Assembly: GCA_910587945.1 (NCBI GenBank)
Contig: CAJUNI010000004.1
Span: 22,812-61,772 of the forward strand
Origin: an uncultured Parvibacter sp.
Lineage (GTDB): Bacteria; Actinomycetota; Coriobacteriia; Coriobacteriales; Eggerthellaceae
Reading direction: 5' to 3'
DNA length: 38,961 bases
Shown: positions 8,622-17,583 of the stretch, piece by piece
Layout of the letters: the number at the start of each line of letters is the position of its first letter
Numbering within the stretch: the first letter of the stretch is position 1
Translations under genes and position numbers: made by a program
The notes under the pieces: generated by a model
Databases searched by the model: none
Told to the model about the DNA's origin: nothing
The model's input: the letters and a program-made list of their open reading frames with translations, nothing else

Positions 8622-10106
8622 TTAGTCTTCGTGGCGCTTCTCGTAGAAGGCAGCCAGCTCGGGAGCCATCTTCTCCAGCGTCGGCTGATCTTCGTAGGCC
8701 ATATGACCATTTTCATGAACGTGATACTCGATACGGTCCTTCAGATATTCCGGCAAGAACATCTTTGAGACGGAATGACGTACGTTCCAGTACGGCGTTG
8801 CAGCGTCATGGATGCCGCCGAAGAACAGCACGCGGCACTTCGGGTTACGACGCAGGGCCGTGCCCATGTCATAGGCAGTGTTCGGGCAGACCGGGCTTCC
8901 CATGGTGCCGGGAGCTTGGTGAGTCCAATTCCACTCTTCGTTGACCTTCATGGAAAGCAGGAGGTTATTCGGCGAGCCCTTGAAGCCAGTCTCATGAACC
9001 AGTTTCATCCAAGCGGATTGGTCGGGCGTCATGATGGCGTCGCCAGAGGGGTCTTCGCCAGCGAAGAACTCGTTATCACCTTGAACATCCATGTAGGCAG
9101 CCTCGGTGAAGCGGGTGTCGTAGCGGCCAATGAACAGACCCTCGTCAGCCAACAGCAGCTTACGGAACGTATCGAGCTCAATGCGAAGATGCTTCTTTTG
9201 GATGATGGAGGCATCGATGCCGATCAGCTCAGAGAGCTCCTTGGCAATGGCTGCTTCTTCGGCCGGATCGATGGTGTCGCTCTTAATAAGGGCCGCACCG
9301 TATTTCTCGTCTACAAACTTCCAGGCCTTGTCAAACCACTCAAATTGGTCGACATCTTTGCCAGCCTTGCCGAAGTAGTTGGCAGTTGCAGCATAAACCG
9401 GAACCATTCCCATGTAATAGAGGTCATTGCCGGACAGGGTAGGTGCGTAATCCAAAATAGTGGACTGCTCAATAACACCCGTAAGGGCAATGCCGCGCTC
9501 GCCCAGTACGCGCATCAAGACGGAGTTACGCATGGTGCCGTAGGACTCGCCGTAGAGATAGAGCGGGCAGTTCCAGCGATCATGCTCGGTTAACCACGCA
9601 GCAATGCCACGCATGAAGGCGTCGGCATCGCCATCAACGCCCCAGACCTTCTTGGGGTCATAGTTCGGGTCGACCTTGGAGTAACCGGTGCCAAAAGCAT
9701 CGATATAGACCAAGTCGGTGGAAGGAAGTAACGACCAAGGATTGTCTTCAGGCTGGGTGGGGCAGGGAAGTTGTTCTTGCTTAGAGATCGGCACGTGACG
9801 CGGGCCTAAGCCACCAATGTTAACCATGGCAGAAGAGCCACCCGGGCCACCATTCCAGCAGAAGGTGACCGGACGATCGGTCTTGTCTTGCTGATCGGTT
9901 ACGTAGGAAAGGGCGAACATATTGCCAATGAGCGTACCGTCATCGGTATGCACGGGCAAGCATTCGGCCGTTGCTTCGTAATCGAGGGTTTGGGATCCGT
10001 TGGTCCAGGTAAGGGTACGAGAGGCTTTCTCGGGAACCGGTTGGGCCGGCTTTTCCTTCTCGGCGTCACCAAGGGTGACAGTGAAGGATTGTGTGGTAGT
10101 AGCCAT
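8622..10106 (-). CDS. S10-family serine carboxypeptidase
   Basis: Start chosen at the ATG at 10106, preceded by AAGGAG; a longer frame to 10214 lacks such a site. The 494-residue product has the S10 oxyanion/substrate motif WNGGPGGSS (84-92), the nucleophile in GESYG (Ser188), Asp434 in GGIHDAATP and His468 in ENGHMAY, completing the Ser-Asp-His triad. The family removes C-terminal residues from peptides. No signal peptide is visible, so it is probably cytoplasmic and used in peptide catabolism, which fits asaccharolytic Coriobacteriia. It stands alone on its strand; a short palindrome GTACTGAAGTAC (10133-10144) lies just upstream. Confidence 0.92.
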   Translation of the reverse strand: MATTTQSFTVTLGDAEKEKPAQPVPEKASRTLTWTNGSQTLDYEATAECLPVHTDDGTLIGNMFALSYVTDQQDKTDRPVTFCWNGGPGGSSAMVNIGGLGPRHVPISKQEQLPCPTQPEDNPWSLLPSTDLVYIDAFGTGYSKVDPNYDPKKVWGVDGDADAFMRGIAAWLTEHDRWNCPLYLYGESYGTMRNSVLMRVLGERGIALTGVIEQSTILDYAPTLSGNDLYYMGMVPVYAATANYFGKAGKDVDQFEWFDKAWKFVDEKYGAALIKSDTIDPAEEAAIAKELSELIGIDASIIQKKHLRIELDTFRKLLLADEGLFIGRYDTRFTEAAYMDVQGDNEFFAGEDPSGDAIMTPDQSAWMKLVHETGFKGSPNNLLLSMKVNEEWNWTHQAPGTMGSPVCPNTAYDMGTALRRNPKCRVLFFGGIHDAATPYWNVRHSVSKMFLPEYLKDRIEYHVHENGHMAYEDQPTLEKMAPELAAFYEKRHED

Positions 10107-10418
10107 AACAACTCCTTGGTCGAAATGAATGAGTACTGAAGTACAAACCCTATGGTAAAGAGCGTGTTTGAACTTTCCCTTGGGTTCGCTCAGCCGTTTC
10201 GTCCCGCGCCCCAAGCCGTTGCTCGACGATTACTTCGCCACGGAGTGGTTGCCGAGCCGTTAGAGCGTTTGAAGATAGGGCAACACACCCGTTAAGGGGG
10301 TCTTACGCCTCAGTAAACAACTGCGGACCCTTCTCCATTTCGCGGTAGAACAAGAAGGTCCGATCGGTGCTCTGCTTACTCGAGCGCTGATACAAACCCT
10401 GAGCAAAAGGAGGATAAG
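10107..10418. other. divergent intergenic region with hairpin and a possible coding remnant
   Basis: This 312-bp gap separates the carboxypeptidase and the SemiSWEET gene. GGACCCTTCT at 10325-10334 can pair with AGAAGGTCC at 10353-10361 (one bulge). On the minus strand the same stretch reads as a plausible C-terminal peptide (…FLFYREMEKGPQLFTEA, stop) with no supported start, so a gene remnant is possible. No convincing promoter pair was found. Confidence 0.35.
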
Positions 10419-10757
10419 ATGACCGTTTTAACTCATGCGGCACACGCCCATTCGTCTTCGACGCCTTCCCAGGCACAGGCTGTCAAGAAGACGAAAAAAC
10501 TGGAGCCCGTTACTATTATTGGGCGGATTGCTTCGGTATTGTCAGTCATTATGTATGTGTCCTACGTAACGCAAATTGCCAATAACTTGGCCGGAAGCTA
10601 TGGCTCGCCCTGGCAGCCCTTGGCGGCGTTTTTCAATTGCATGATGTGGACTGCCTACGGGTTTATGAAGCCCCAGAAGGATTGGCCCATTATTGTGGCG
10701 AATATTCCGGGCATTTTCTTAGGTTTCGCTGCCTTTATTACGGCGTTAGTGCACTAA
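10419..10757 (+). CDS. SemiSWEET-like sugar transporter (PQ-loop/MtN3 family)
   Basis: The 112-residue product has a soluble His/Ser-rich head (1-30) and three membrane helices (about 32-52, 62-80, 86-110). The segment NCMMWTAYG followed by the conserved IVANIPG and LGF motifs matches bacterial SemiSWEETs, which dimerise to form a six-helix sugar uniporter in the cytoplasmic membrane. A strong ribosome site (AAAAGGAGG) supports the start. The stop overlaps the convergent hydrolase gene by 4 bp. The sugar is unknown, and the long N-terminal head is unusual for a roughly 90-residue family. Confidence 0.78.
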   Translation: MTVLTHAAHAHSSSTPSQAQAVKKTKKLEPVTIIGRIASVLSVIMYVSYVTQIANNLAGSYGSPWQPLAAFFNCMMWTAYGFMKPQKDWPIIVANIPGIFLGFAAFITALVH

Positions 10758-11758
10758 AGAAGCTCATCCAGCCACGAAATCACATCGGCGTAGACTTCCT
10801 CCCAGCCTCCTTCGTTGAGGATTTCGTGGCGCATGCCGCCGTAGAGTTTCAGGGTGACGTTTTGGACGCCGCCCTGACGCAGCTCCCATCCCACTTTTTC
10901 TACCATACGTCCATTGTCACCCACGGGGTCTTCGTCCCCCGCGATGAGTAATAGCGGCAAGTCGTGGGGGACATTACGCGACGCCTTCTTGGAAGAAGAA
11001 CGCCAGGCGGCTTCGGTGAGTGCCACATAGACAGCACCGGAGAACATAAAGCCAGTGGCTTCGTCGTCAATGAAGCCATCAACGGCGGCAGGGTCAGAGG
11101 AAATCCAGTCGAATTCTGTGCGGGCGTGGCGAATCTTTTTGGAATAGACGCCATAGGCCAATCGATGAAGCAAGGGGCTTTTTGCATCGGCCCCGCGCAG
11201 GGCCACGAAGGCTTTCGCGAGTAGCATGCCCGCTCCGGCCAACAGGCGATTGGGTCGCGTAGTTCCGCAGATGATGGCGCCGGCGAGTCCTTCCCCATGA
11301 AGGGGAAGGTAGTTGCGCAGCACCAATGATCCCATGGAGTGACCAAACATAAAGTAGGGAAGAGTGTTTGGGTTGGGTAGGGCTGATTGAACGTGCTGGC
11401 GCAAGAGATCTACGTCTTCCACCAGTACCGTTACAGGGTCAACGCCTGGAAGAATGCCAAAGCGCTCGGGTTGTTGTGCCGTAGCGCCATGGCCTACGGA
11501 ATCATGACCGCAGACTAAAAACCCTTGGACTGCGAGCCATCGGGCAAAATGATCGTAGCGCCCAATGTGTTCTCCCATCCCGTGGATAAGCTGGATAACA
11601 CCCCGCGGGGGATTCTGGGCAGACCAGGTTGGGTTGAACCAAAAGATTGCTTGAATGGAGGTTGCTTGATCGAAGGAGGGAAACTCCGAGGTGGTGGTTT
11701 CAATGGCCTCTAATGCGGGCGTCGTGGCTTTGCGATATGTAGGGGAGCCAGGAAGCAT
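10754..11758 (-). CDS. alpha/beta hydrolase, monoacylglycerol lipase-like (S33 family)
   Basis: The 334-residue product has the oxyanion motif HGMGEH (59-64), the nucleophile elbow GHSMGS with Ser141, an Asp in AGDEDPVGD and a His in GMRHEILNE near the C-terminus, the full triad of the serine aminopeptidase S33/monoglyceride lipase group. These enzymes split acyl esters such as monoacylglycerols or lysophospholipids. No export signal. The ribosome site is weak (AAGGCAAGG), and the region upstream holds the duplicated repeat at 11932-12055. Confidence 0.85.
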   Translation of the reverse strand: MLPGSPTYRKATTPALEAIETTTSEFPSFDQATSIQAIFWFNPTWSAQNPPRGVIQLIHGMGEHIGRYDHFARWLAVQGFLVCGHDSVGHGATAQQPERFGILPGVDPVTVLVEDVDLLRQHVQSALPNPNTLPYFMFGHSMGSLVLRNYLPLHGEGLAGAIICGTTRPNRLLAGAGMLLAKAFVALRGADAKSPLLHRLAYGVYSKKIRHARTEFDWISSDPAAVDGFIDDEATGFMFSGAVYVALTEAAWRSSSKKASRNVPHDLPLLLIAGDEDPVGDNGRMVEKVGWELRQGGVQNVTLKLYGGMRHEILNEGGWEEVYADVISWLDELL

Positions 11759-12161
11759 AGAGGCGCCTTGCCTTCGGAATAGGATAGCTATCAGTTACAT
11801 TCTCCATGCTAACAATTCGCGATTTCTGGCGAAGAAAGTCAGCGGGGTGGCCATCAAGTTGTAACGGAGTGGGGACGTGTAAGTTGAAGCCAGCGCGGTG
11901 CGAGCCCGACCCAAAGGATTGGGCGCCTCCCGGTTCTTGGCGTGGAATCCTGGGATAAAGCGGGTAAGCGCCCCTGTCCCAACCGATCTGACACCCTTTG
12001 GCTCTTGGCGTGGAACTCTGGGCTAAGCCGGGTAAACGCCCCCGCCCCAACGGATTGGAAACGAGTTCCCAAAGAGAAGCGCACTGTGGACTTTTGGGTT
12101 GCGTGGAGCTTTAAGGTGGGAGTAGCCAAACTTCAAGGGTCACGAAAGGAGAAGATGGCTC
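11759..12161. other. 403-bp intergenic region, non-coding
   Basis: The gap between the divergent hydrolase and asparaginase genes holds a duplicated GC-rich unit (separate entry) and no supportable gene. Frames on either strand here give Pro/Gly/Arg-rich, repeat-derived peptides without domains. Confidence 0.5.
11932..12055. repeat. direct duplication of a 56-bp unit
   Basis: Units at 11932-11987 and 12000-12055 (period 68 bp) share GG(T/C)TCTTGGCGTGGAA, then a diverged stretch, GCGGGTAA-like sequence and CCCAAC(C/G)GAT. They differ at roughly nine or ten positions. The function is unknown; it sits in the upstream region of two divergent genes. Confidence 0.75.
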
Positions 12162-13289
12162 ATGACTGACTCTGCTACTACACCGAGCACGTCCTCATCC
12201 ACTGCTACACCTGCAACTTCATCTCCGGCGACATCCACTTCTGCAACTCAGGCCGCCCAGGCCCCTCGCATCATGGTGATTTATACCGGAGGAACCATTG
12301 GTATGGTTGAAGATCGCACCACCGGTGCCTTGGTTCCTTTTGATTTTTCCCATTTGATTGAGAATGTGCCCAAGTTAAACCGACTGGGTTATGAGCTTGA
12401 CCATGTTGCGTTTACTCCACCCATTGACTCTTCGAATATGAATCCCGCTCATTGGGCTCACCTGGCCCAGTTGATTACCGATAGCTATGACAGCCACGAT
12501 GGCTTCGTCGTTCTTCACGGCACCGACACCATGGCCTACACTGCTTCAGCCCTGTCGTTTATGCTGGGCAATCTGGATAAGCCCGTCATTCTGACCGGTT
12601 CGCAGTTGCCTATTGGCGAAATCCGCGAAGACGGGACAGAAAACTTAATTACGGCCCTGGAAATTGCGGCAGCCCGAACCGCTGAGGGCACACCGCGCGT
12701 TCAAGAAGTGGCCATTGCCTTTGGACGCCATTTATGGCGAGGGAATCGCTCGACCAAAGTAAGCTCTACAAACTTTGGGGCATTTCGCTCCTTTAACTAT
12801 CCCGCGCTGGCCGATGTGGATTTGCATATTACCTATCGCGACGATCTCCTGTGGCATCCGGCAGGAGAGCGGCCGTTGGAGCTTTGGTCTTCTATGGATG
12901 ATGCGGTGGACGTGCTCTGGCTCTACCCGGGCATTAGTCGGGATGTGTTGAAAGCCCAGCTTGAATGTCCGAGTACCAAGGGTATTGTGCTTCGCACCTT
13001 TGGCGCCGGTAATGCCCCGACGGAATCCTGGTTTGTGGAAGATTTGGCCCAGGCAGTGAAAAGCGGCAAAGTGATTGTGAATGTGACCCAGTGCCCGGCG
13101 GGCGGAGTGGAGGAAAAACGCTATGCCACCGGTGACGCCTTGGCTCAAGCCGGAGTTATCACCGGTCTGGATATGACCTGCGAAGCAGCACTCACCAAGA
13201 TGATGCATTTGTTTGGTCGCGGACTTAGCGCCGAAGAGGTGGGACGCTATATGGCGTGCTCCTTAGCCGGAGAACTCACGGAAGTCTAG
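12162..13289 (+). CDS. ansA: L-asparaginase (type I-like) with low-complexity N-terminus
   Basis: The 375-residue protein has the first catalytic threonine motif YTGGTIGM (41-48) and the second, HGTDTMAY (119-126), of asparaginase/glutaminase amidohydrolases, which convert asparagine to aspartate and ammonia. Residues 4-34 are almost only Ser, Thr, Ala and Pro and precede the family start, with no hydrophobic signal core, so the enzyme is probably cytoplasmic. An AAAGGAGAAG ribosome site precedes the start at the proper distance. An upstream in-frame alternative is excluded: the ATG at 12154 hits a stop after four codons. Asparagine use would feed aspartate to fumarate respiration and to PanD nearby. 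Confidence 0.9.
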   Translation: MTDSATTPSTSSSTATPATSSPATSTSATQAAQAPRIMVIYTGGTIGMVEDRTTGALVPFDFSHLIENVPKLNRLGYELDHVAFTPPIDSSNMNPAHWAHLAQLITDSYDSHDGFVVLHGTDTMAYTASALSFMLGNLDKPVILTGSQLPIGEIREDGTENLITALEIAAARTAEGTPRVQEVAIAFGRHLWRGNRSTKVSSTNFGAFRSFNYPALADVDLHITYRDDLLWHPAGERPLELWSSMDDAVDVLWLYPGISRDVLKAQLECPSTKGIVLRTFGAGNAPTESWFVEDLAQAVKSGKVIVNVTQCPAGGVEEKRYATGDALAQAGVITGLDMTCEAALTKMMHLFGRGLSAEEVGRYMACSLAGELTEV

Positions 13290-13310
13290 TCGCGCTCGGG
13301 AATGCGAAAC

Positions 13311-13340
13311 GGGGGTATCTGTTGATGAGCAGATACCCCC
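13311..13340. terminator. hairpin between convergent ansA and fbp
   Basis: An 11-bp perfect stem, GGGGGTATCTG (13311-13321) with CAGATACCCCC (13330-13340), has an 8-nt loop. No T tract follows on either side. The 13-mer CGCGCTCGGGAAT occurs on both sides (13291 and 13418), a short direct repeat that includes the 3' end of fbp. Confidence 0.65.
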
Positions 13341-13412
13341 GCGGGATAGTGCCTAGTCTCGAAAGGGCTCGCCTCGCTGGAATCAGTGACCGAACTCCCT
13401 TCCGTAAAACTG

Positions 13413-15437
13413 CTAACCGCGCTCGGGAATAAGACCACCCCGATAGGCGGCAATGAGTTGTTCGAGGTCGGCCACTTGGGCAGCCAACTCAACACCAGTA
13501 TCGGTATCGGCCACCAAGGTGCGCTGGTCGACGCGCTCAATGACTCGTCGGGATGAGTGAATATCGATGCCAGACTCAATGGCTACCTGGGTAGACTCCA
13601 ACGGCTCGTGGGCTGCCAGAACAAAGCCGTAGGAATTGGAAATGAGCGTATAACCCGCAATGCCGGTGGTGGGCTGATAGGCGCGAGAGAATCCGCCATC
13701 AATGGTGAGTACATGGCCGTCGCATTTGACGGGGTCTTCGCCATCTTTTGCTTTCACGGGTACATGGCCGCAGACGATGCGAGAATCTTCCAACGCCAGG
13801 CCAAAGTCTTCGAAGATGCGTCCCATGGCTACGGGGTCATTTTGCAGGGTATAGAAAGAATTCTTTACCTCTTTGCGCGCTGCTTTGTCGGCCACCAGAT
13901 AGATCTCAAAGGTCGCCATTTTGCTTTTCGCGAACAGCGGTGAGCCCGGAGCAAGCCAAAGCCACCAAATACGATCCCGTCCCCGGCGACGCTCTTCTTC
14001 GTCCGTACTAAAGAATGCTGCCCGTACTTGACGCTCGAGTTCGTCATAGAGGGCGCGGCCGGCAAGAGGTGTGCCATCAATGGATACTTCCATAAGGGTG
14101 CCATCTTCATTGAGCGGCACGCCGGCATGGAACAAAAGGTTGTGGTTATGGACCTTGTAGAGGCTGCCGGTCTCAAGGAACAGGCGCATATGGCGTTGTA
14201 GTTTCTCCGAGCCCAAGAATGCTTGCTCGAGGCGGGCCATCACCTCTTCTTCTTCGGGGGTGAGTGCATAGGGGTTGGCAGGATCGACGGTGGGGAAATC
14301 GGTATCGGTCAACTCGTAGACCACCCCATCAATTTCAATGGTGCCGTCCTCGTAGTTTATGCGATGTAAGAGCTTGCGATCCTCGAGACCGTAATCGGGA
14401 TGTTCATCAATGATCTGGCCTTCCACCTTGAACTGGATGAGGGCCATCGCCTTTTGAATCTTCTCATTCATGGCCCGCTGTTGATCGGTAAGTTCCGGGT
14501 TTCCCTTGAGACCAAAGGCGGTGCAGGGATCTTCGCCATAGGTGGTCATGGCAAAGGAAGCGAGGGGCAAAATGTTGATGCCGTAGGCGTCTTCCAAGAT
14601 AGAGAGGTTTCCATAGCGCGCGCAGTTGCGCACCACATGGGCAATACAGCCCCGCTGCCCAAGAGAGGCACCCATCCATACAATGTCGTGGTTTCCCCAT
14701 TGGATATCGAGGCAGTGGTATTGGGCAAGGGTATCCATGATGGCATCCGGCGCTGGTCCGCGGTCATAAACATCGCCCACAATGTGGAGGTGATCGACGG
14801 CAAAGCGCTGGACCGTAGCGGCAAGGGCTTCAACGAATGCCGGGCCTTGACCCGTGCGCAATACGGCATTGATGATGTCGCGATGATAGGGCTCGCGCTT
14901 GACGGCGTGATTGGCTTCGGTGATAAGCTCTTCAATGGCGTAGGCAAATTCCTTCGGCAGCGCCTTGCGTACTTTGGAACGGGTATATTTGCCGGAAGCT
15001 TGACGAATGAGCGTGAGCAGCTGTTCGATAACCGTGCTAAACCATTGTGCCTGCGCTTCCTCATCAAGACCCTCTAAGGCCAGAGCCATTTTCTCTGTGG
15101 GGTAATAGACCAACGTGGCCAGGTCTCGTTTTTCCTCGTCAGAGAGGCTATCGCCAAAGGCGTCGTCAATCTTGAGACGCAGGGTGCCCGACCCGTTTTT
15201 GAGCAGATGGGAGAACGCCTCAAATTCACCATGAATATCGGAGGCGAAAATCTCCGTTCCCTTAGGCAGACTCAGCACTGCCGATAGATTAATGATCTCC
15301 GTTGCCGCATCTGTAATGGTGGGGTAGCTCTTCGACAATAGCTTCAAATAGCGCAGCTCTTCCGGGGCGCAGCCTTGCGGTTTTGGGCTGGAGCAATCGG
15401 GAGATGAAGCCGGGGGTACAGCGGTCCGAGAATCCAT
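13413..15437 (-). CDS. fbp: fructose-1,6-bisphosphatase, class III
   Basis: Start chosen at the ATG at 15437, preceded by AAAGGAG; the longer frame to 15539 adds a sequence without family character. The 674-residue product has the metallophosphatase motifs SDIHGEFE (66-73), GDVYDRGP and WGNHDIVW, and its length matches the Firmicutes-type class III enzyme. It hydrolyses fructose 1,6-bisphosphate to fructose 6-phosphate in gluconeogenesis, which suits growth on amino acids. It is monocistronic, convergent with ansA. Confidence 0.95.
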   Translation of the reverse strand: MDSRTAVPPASSPDCSSPKPQGCAPEELRYLKLLSKSYPTITDAATEIINLSAVLSLPKGTEIFASDIHGEFEAFSHLLKNGSGTLRLKIDDAFGDSLSDEEKRDLATLVYYPTEKMALALEGLDEEAQAQWFSTVIEQLLTLIRQASGKYTRSKVRKALPKEFAYAIEELITEANHAVKREPYHRDIINAVLRTGQGPAFVEALAATVQRFAVDHLHIVGDVYDRGPAPDAIMDTLAQYHCLDIQWGNHDIVWMGASLGQRGCIAHVVRNCARYGNLSILEDAYGINILPLASFAMTTYGEDPCTAFGLKGNPELTDQQRAMNEKIQKAMALIQFKVEGQIIDEHPDYGLEDRKLLHRINYEDGTIEIDGVVYELTDTDFPTVDPANPYALTPEEEEVMARLEQAFLGSEKLQRHMRLFLETGSLYKVHNHNLLFHAGVPLNEDGTLMEVSIDGTPLAGRALYDELERQVRAAFFSTDEEERRRGRDRIWWLWLAPGSPLFAKSKMATFEIYLVADKAARKEVKNSFYTLQNDPVAMGRIFEDFGLALEDSRIVCGHVPVKAKDGEDPVKCDGHVLTIDGGFSRAYQPTTGIAGYTLISNSYGFVLAAHEPLESTQVAIESGIDIHSSRRVIERVDQRTLVADTDTGVELAAQVADLEQLIAAYRGGLIPERG

Positions 15438-15697
15438 AGGTAACTCCTTTACTGGCGTCACTGCCGGGTCTGGCCAAAAGGGCCTCTGCAGAAGTGGCGT
15501 GTTTGCAGAAACAGAGCGCCACCGTCTTTGGGTATCCATGATGATTCATTTTGGCTGCTTCGGGAACCAGAGAGCCGAAAGGGAGGTTTCAAAGAGCCGC
15601 AAAATGCGCTCGTCGGCCTAGTAACTCCCTCCTTCAACAGCATCGATGGCCAATCATCGCTACTATGACGGCGAAACAATAAAGGGAAGGAACCCTC

Positions 15698-16630
15698 ATG
15701 GTGTACGACAACGTTTTAGAAGCAATGGGGCACACGCCGCTCATTCGTTTGAACAATCTTGGCGACGCGGATGCCGCGCAGATTTTGGTGAAGTTTGAAG
15801 GGCTCAATATTGGCGGGTCCGTAAAAACGCGCACGGCGCTGCAGATGATTGAGGGCGCTGAAAAACGGGGAGCCATTGGTCCAGATTCCATCATTGTGGA
15901 GCCCACGAGCGGAAATCAAGGGGTGGGCTTGGCGCTGGTCTGTGCGGTTAAGGGCTACAAAGCGGTCATTATCATGCCCGACTCCGTCTCCGAGGAGCGG
16001 CGCAAGCTGGTGCAACACTATGGAGCCGAGGTTATCATCATCCACGACGATGGGGACATCGGAAAATGCATTGCCGAGTGTATTGCTACGGCGGAGGCCA
16101 TGGCGGCGGCAGACCCGCGGGTTTATGTGCCTCAGCAGTTTGAAAACGAGGACAACCTCTTCGCCCATAAGTACCATACGGCCCTCGAAATTGTGGAGGA
16201 CGTGGAAGGTCCCATTCACGGATTCTGCTCAGGCATTGGTACGGGTGGCACCATTTCTGGCATTGGTCAAACCTTACGCAAACTCTATCCTGAGGTGGAA
16301 ATTTGGGCTGCCGAGCCTGAAAACGCTGCCATCTTGTCAGGAGGTGGGATCAGCTCTCATCAGCAAATGGGCATTGGGGATGGCATTATCCCAGCTATTC
16401 TAGACCAATCCATCTATGACGAAATTTGCATCATTTCCGATGAAGAGGCAGTGCAAACCGCGCGGGATCTGGCGGCCAAAGAGGGCCTGATGGCAGGAAT
16501 TTCGAGCGGAACTAACGTTGCGGCTGCTTTGCGTCTGGCCAAAAAGTTGGGGCCGGGTAAGACAGTGGTGACATTATTGCCTGACACGGCCGAGCGCTAC
16601 TTCTCTACCATTCTGTTCGAGAACGAATAG
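15698..16630 (+). CDS. cysK: cysteine synthase-like PLP enzyme with variant motifs
   Basis: The 310-residue product is a fold-type II PLP enzyme of the O-acetylserine sulfhydrylase family. Lys43 is the Schiff-base lysine in GGSVKTRT; the usual motif is SVKDR, so Asp is replaced by Thr44. The substrate loop reads TSGNQG (70-75) rather than TSGNTG. The phosphate-binding loop GTGGT (181-185) is normal. It most likely makes cysteine from O-acetylserine and sulfide, but the two changes mark a subgroup that may use another acceptor or donor. The ribosome site AAAGGGAAGGA is good. panD follows 7 bp after the stop. Confidence 0.85.
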   Translation: MVYDNVLEAMGHTPLIRLNNLGDADAAQILVKFEGLNIGGSVKTRTALQMIEGAEKRGAIGPDSIIVEPTSGNQGVGLALVCAVKGYKAVIIMPDSVSEERRKLVQHYGAEVIIIHDDGDIGKCIAECIATAEAMAAADPRVYVPQQFENEDNLFAHKYHTALEIVEDVEGPIHGFCSGIGTGGTISGIGQTLRKLYPEVEIWAAEPENAAILSGGGISSHQQMGIGDGIIPAILDQSIYDEICIISDEEAVQTARDLAAKEGLMAGISSGTNVAAALRLAKKLGPGKTVVTLLPDTAERYFSTILFENE

Positions 16631-16637
16631 GTCTGTC

Positions 16638-17042
16638 ATGCGTCTGACCATGCTTAAGGGAAAGATCCACCGTGCGCGGGTAACCCAGGCGGAGCTCGAC
16701 TACATTGGTTCTATCACCATCGATGCAACCCTCGCTCAAACTGCTCACATCTATGAATATGAGCGGGTGTTAGTGGCCGATATTGATAACGGCACGCGAC
16801 TGGAAACCTATGTCATTTATGGCGAAGCTGGCAGTGGCATGGTTTGTTTGAATGGTGCCGCGGCCTGGAATATTGAGCCGGGGCATAAGGTTATTATCAT
16901 GGCCTTTGCTGACTATGAAGAAGCGGAAGTGGCTCAAGGCAAAGCAGCACCCTATGTGGTGTTTGTAGATGAGCAGAATGCTATTGCGCGGGTGAGTCGC
17001 TATGAGGCTCACGGTCGTCTTGAGGATCTTCCGGCCGAGTAG
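16638..17042 (+). CDS. panD: aspartate 1-decarboxylase (pyruvoyl-dependent)
   Basis: The 134-residue proenzyme has the self-cleavage site Gly24-Ser25 (YIGSITID) in the same position as in E. coli PanD, Lys9 and Tyr22 neighbours conserved. Autocleavage makes the pyruvoyl cofactor; the enzyme then turns aspartate into beta-alanine for pantothenate and CoA. The gene starts 7 bp after cysK with no clear ribosome site, suggesting translational coupling. Its 3' 62 bp overlap the convergent PAP2 gene. CoA supply also bears on the 4'-phosphopantetheine needed by the carrier proteins in the downstream cluster, though no direct link is shown. Confidence 0.95.
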   Translation: MRLTMLKGKIHRARVTQAELDYIGSITIDATLAQTAHIYEYERVLVADIDNGTRLETYVIYGEAGSGMVCLNGAAAWNIEPGHKVIIMAFADYEEAEVAQGKAAPYVVFVDEQNAIARVSRYEAHGRLEDLPAE

Positions 17043-17583
17043 CAGCGGGGGCAGGGCGCGGCCAGTGATTGGCCACAGCGCCAATGAGGCCGCCAAGGAT
17101 GAGGCCGATTAGAGCGCCTGCAAGGACGTCGCTGGGGTAGTGAACGTAGAGATACACCCGGGAGAATCCAATAAGTATTGCGAGGATGAAAAACGCTACT
17201 GTGAGCCAGCGTGGTGCTCGCCGTGGAACGCGCACGGTGGCTAAAGCTGCAGCAGCGGCAAAGGCGGTGGTGGCATGGCCTGAGGGGAACGACCAGCCAA
17301 AGGGTCGATCCACTAAGAGGGGTACCCAGGGGGCTACATCGCAGGGACGTGGACGTTGGAAAACCTCTCCGAGGATGAGTTTAGCCACAGCGCTTGCTAC
17401 CAGCACGGCTAGGATGACGGCTACGCCGTGGCGGCGGTAGGAAGGAAGCGCCGCGAGAATCGCACCGGCCAGGAGCCACAGGGCGCCGGCGGTGGTAATC
17501 CAAGCGCACCCTATCATCAGCCCATCAAGGAGTGGCGTGCGCCAGGTCTCTTGGATGGCGTTGAGGAGCGCAAGCTCATCCAT
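16981..17583 (-). CDS. PAP2-family membrane phosphatase
   Basis: The 200-residue membrane protein carries the three PAP2 motifs: Lys68 with RPRP at 77-80, PSGH at 100-103 and SRVYLYVHYPSD at 141-152. About five hydrophobic helices surround them. The family dephosphorylates lipid pyrophosphates or phosphates; undecaprenyl pyrophosphate recycling is a common role and would help the polysaccharide cluster that begins 3 kb away, but this is inference. The start has AGGAGGTG. The tail end of the coding sequence overlaps panD by 62 bp on the opposite strand. Confidence 0.88.
   Translation of the reverse strand: MDELALLNAIQETWRTPLLDGLMIGCAWITTAGALWLLAGAILAALPSYRRHGVAVILAVLVASAVAKLILGEVFQRPRPCDVAPWVPLLVDRPFGWSFPSGHATTAFAAAAALATVRVPRRAPRWLTVAFFILAILIGFSRVYLYVHYPSDVLAGALIGLILGGLIGAVANHWPRPAPAATRPEDPQDDREPHSDSPAQ

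Noticed and set aside
10325..10361. T-box riboswitch upstream of the SemiSWEET gene
   Set aside because: The stem is there, but on neither strand is there a T-box sequence, specifier loop or terminator in the right order.
14400..15077. Plus-strand frame of 225 codons inside fbp
   Set aside because: It is antisense to conserved metallophosphatase motifs and has no start signal.
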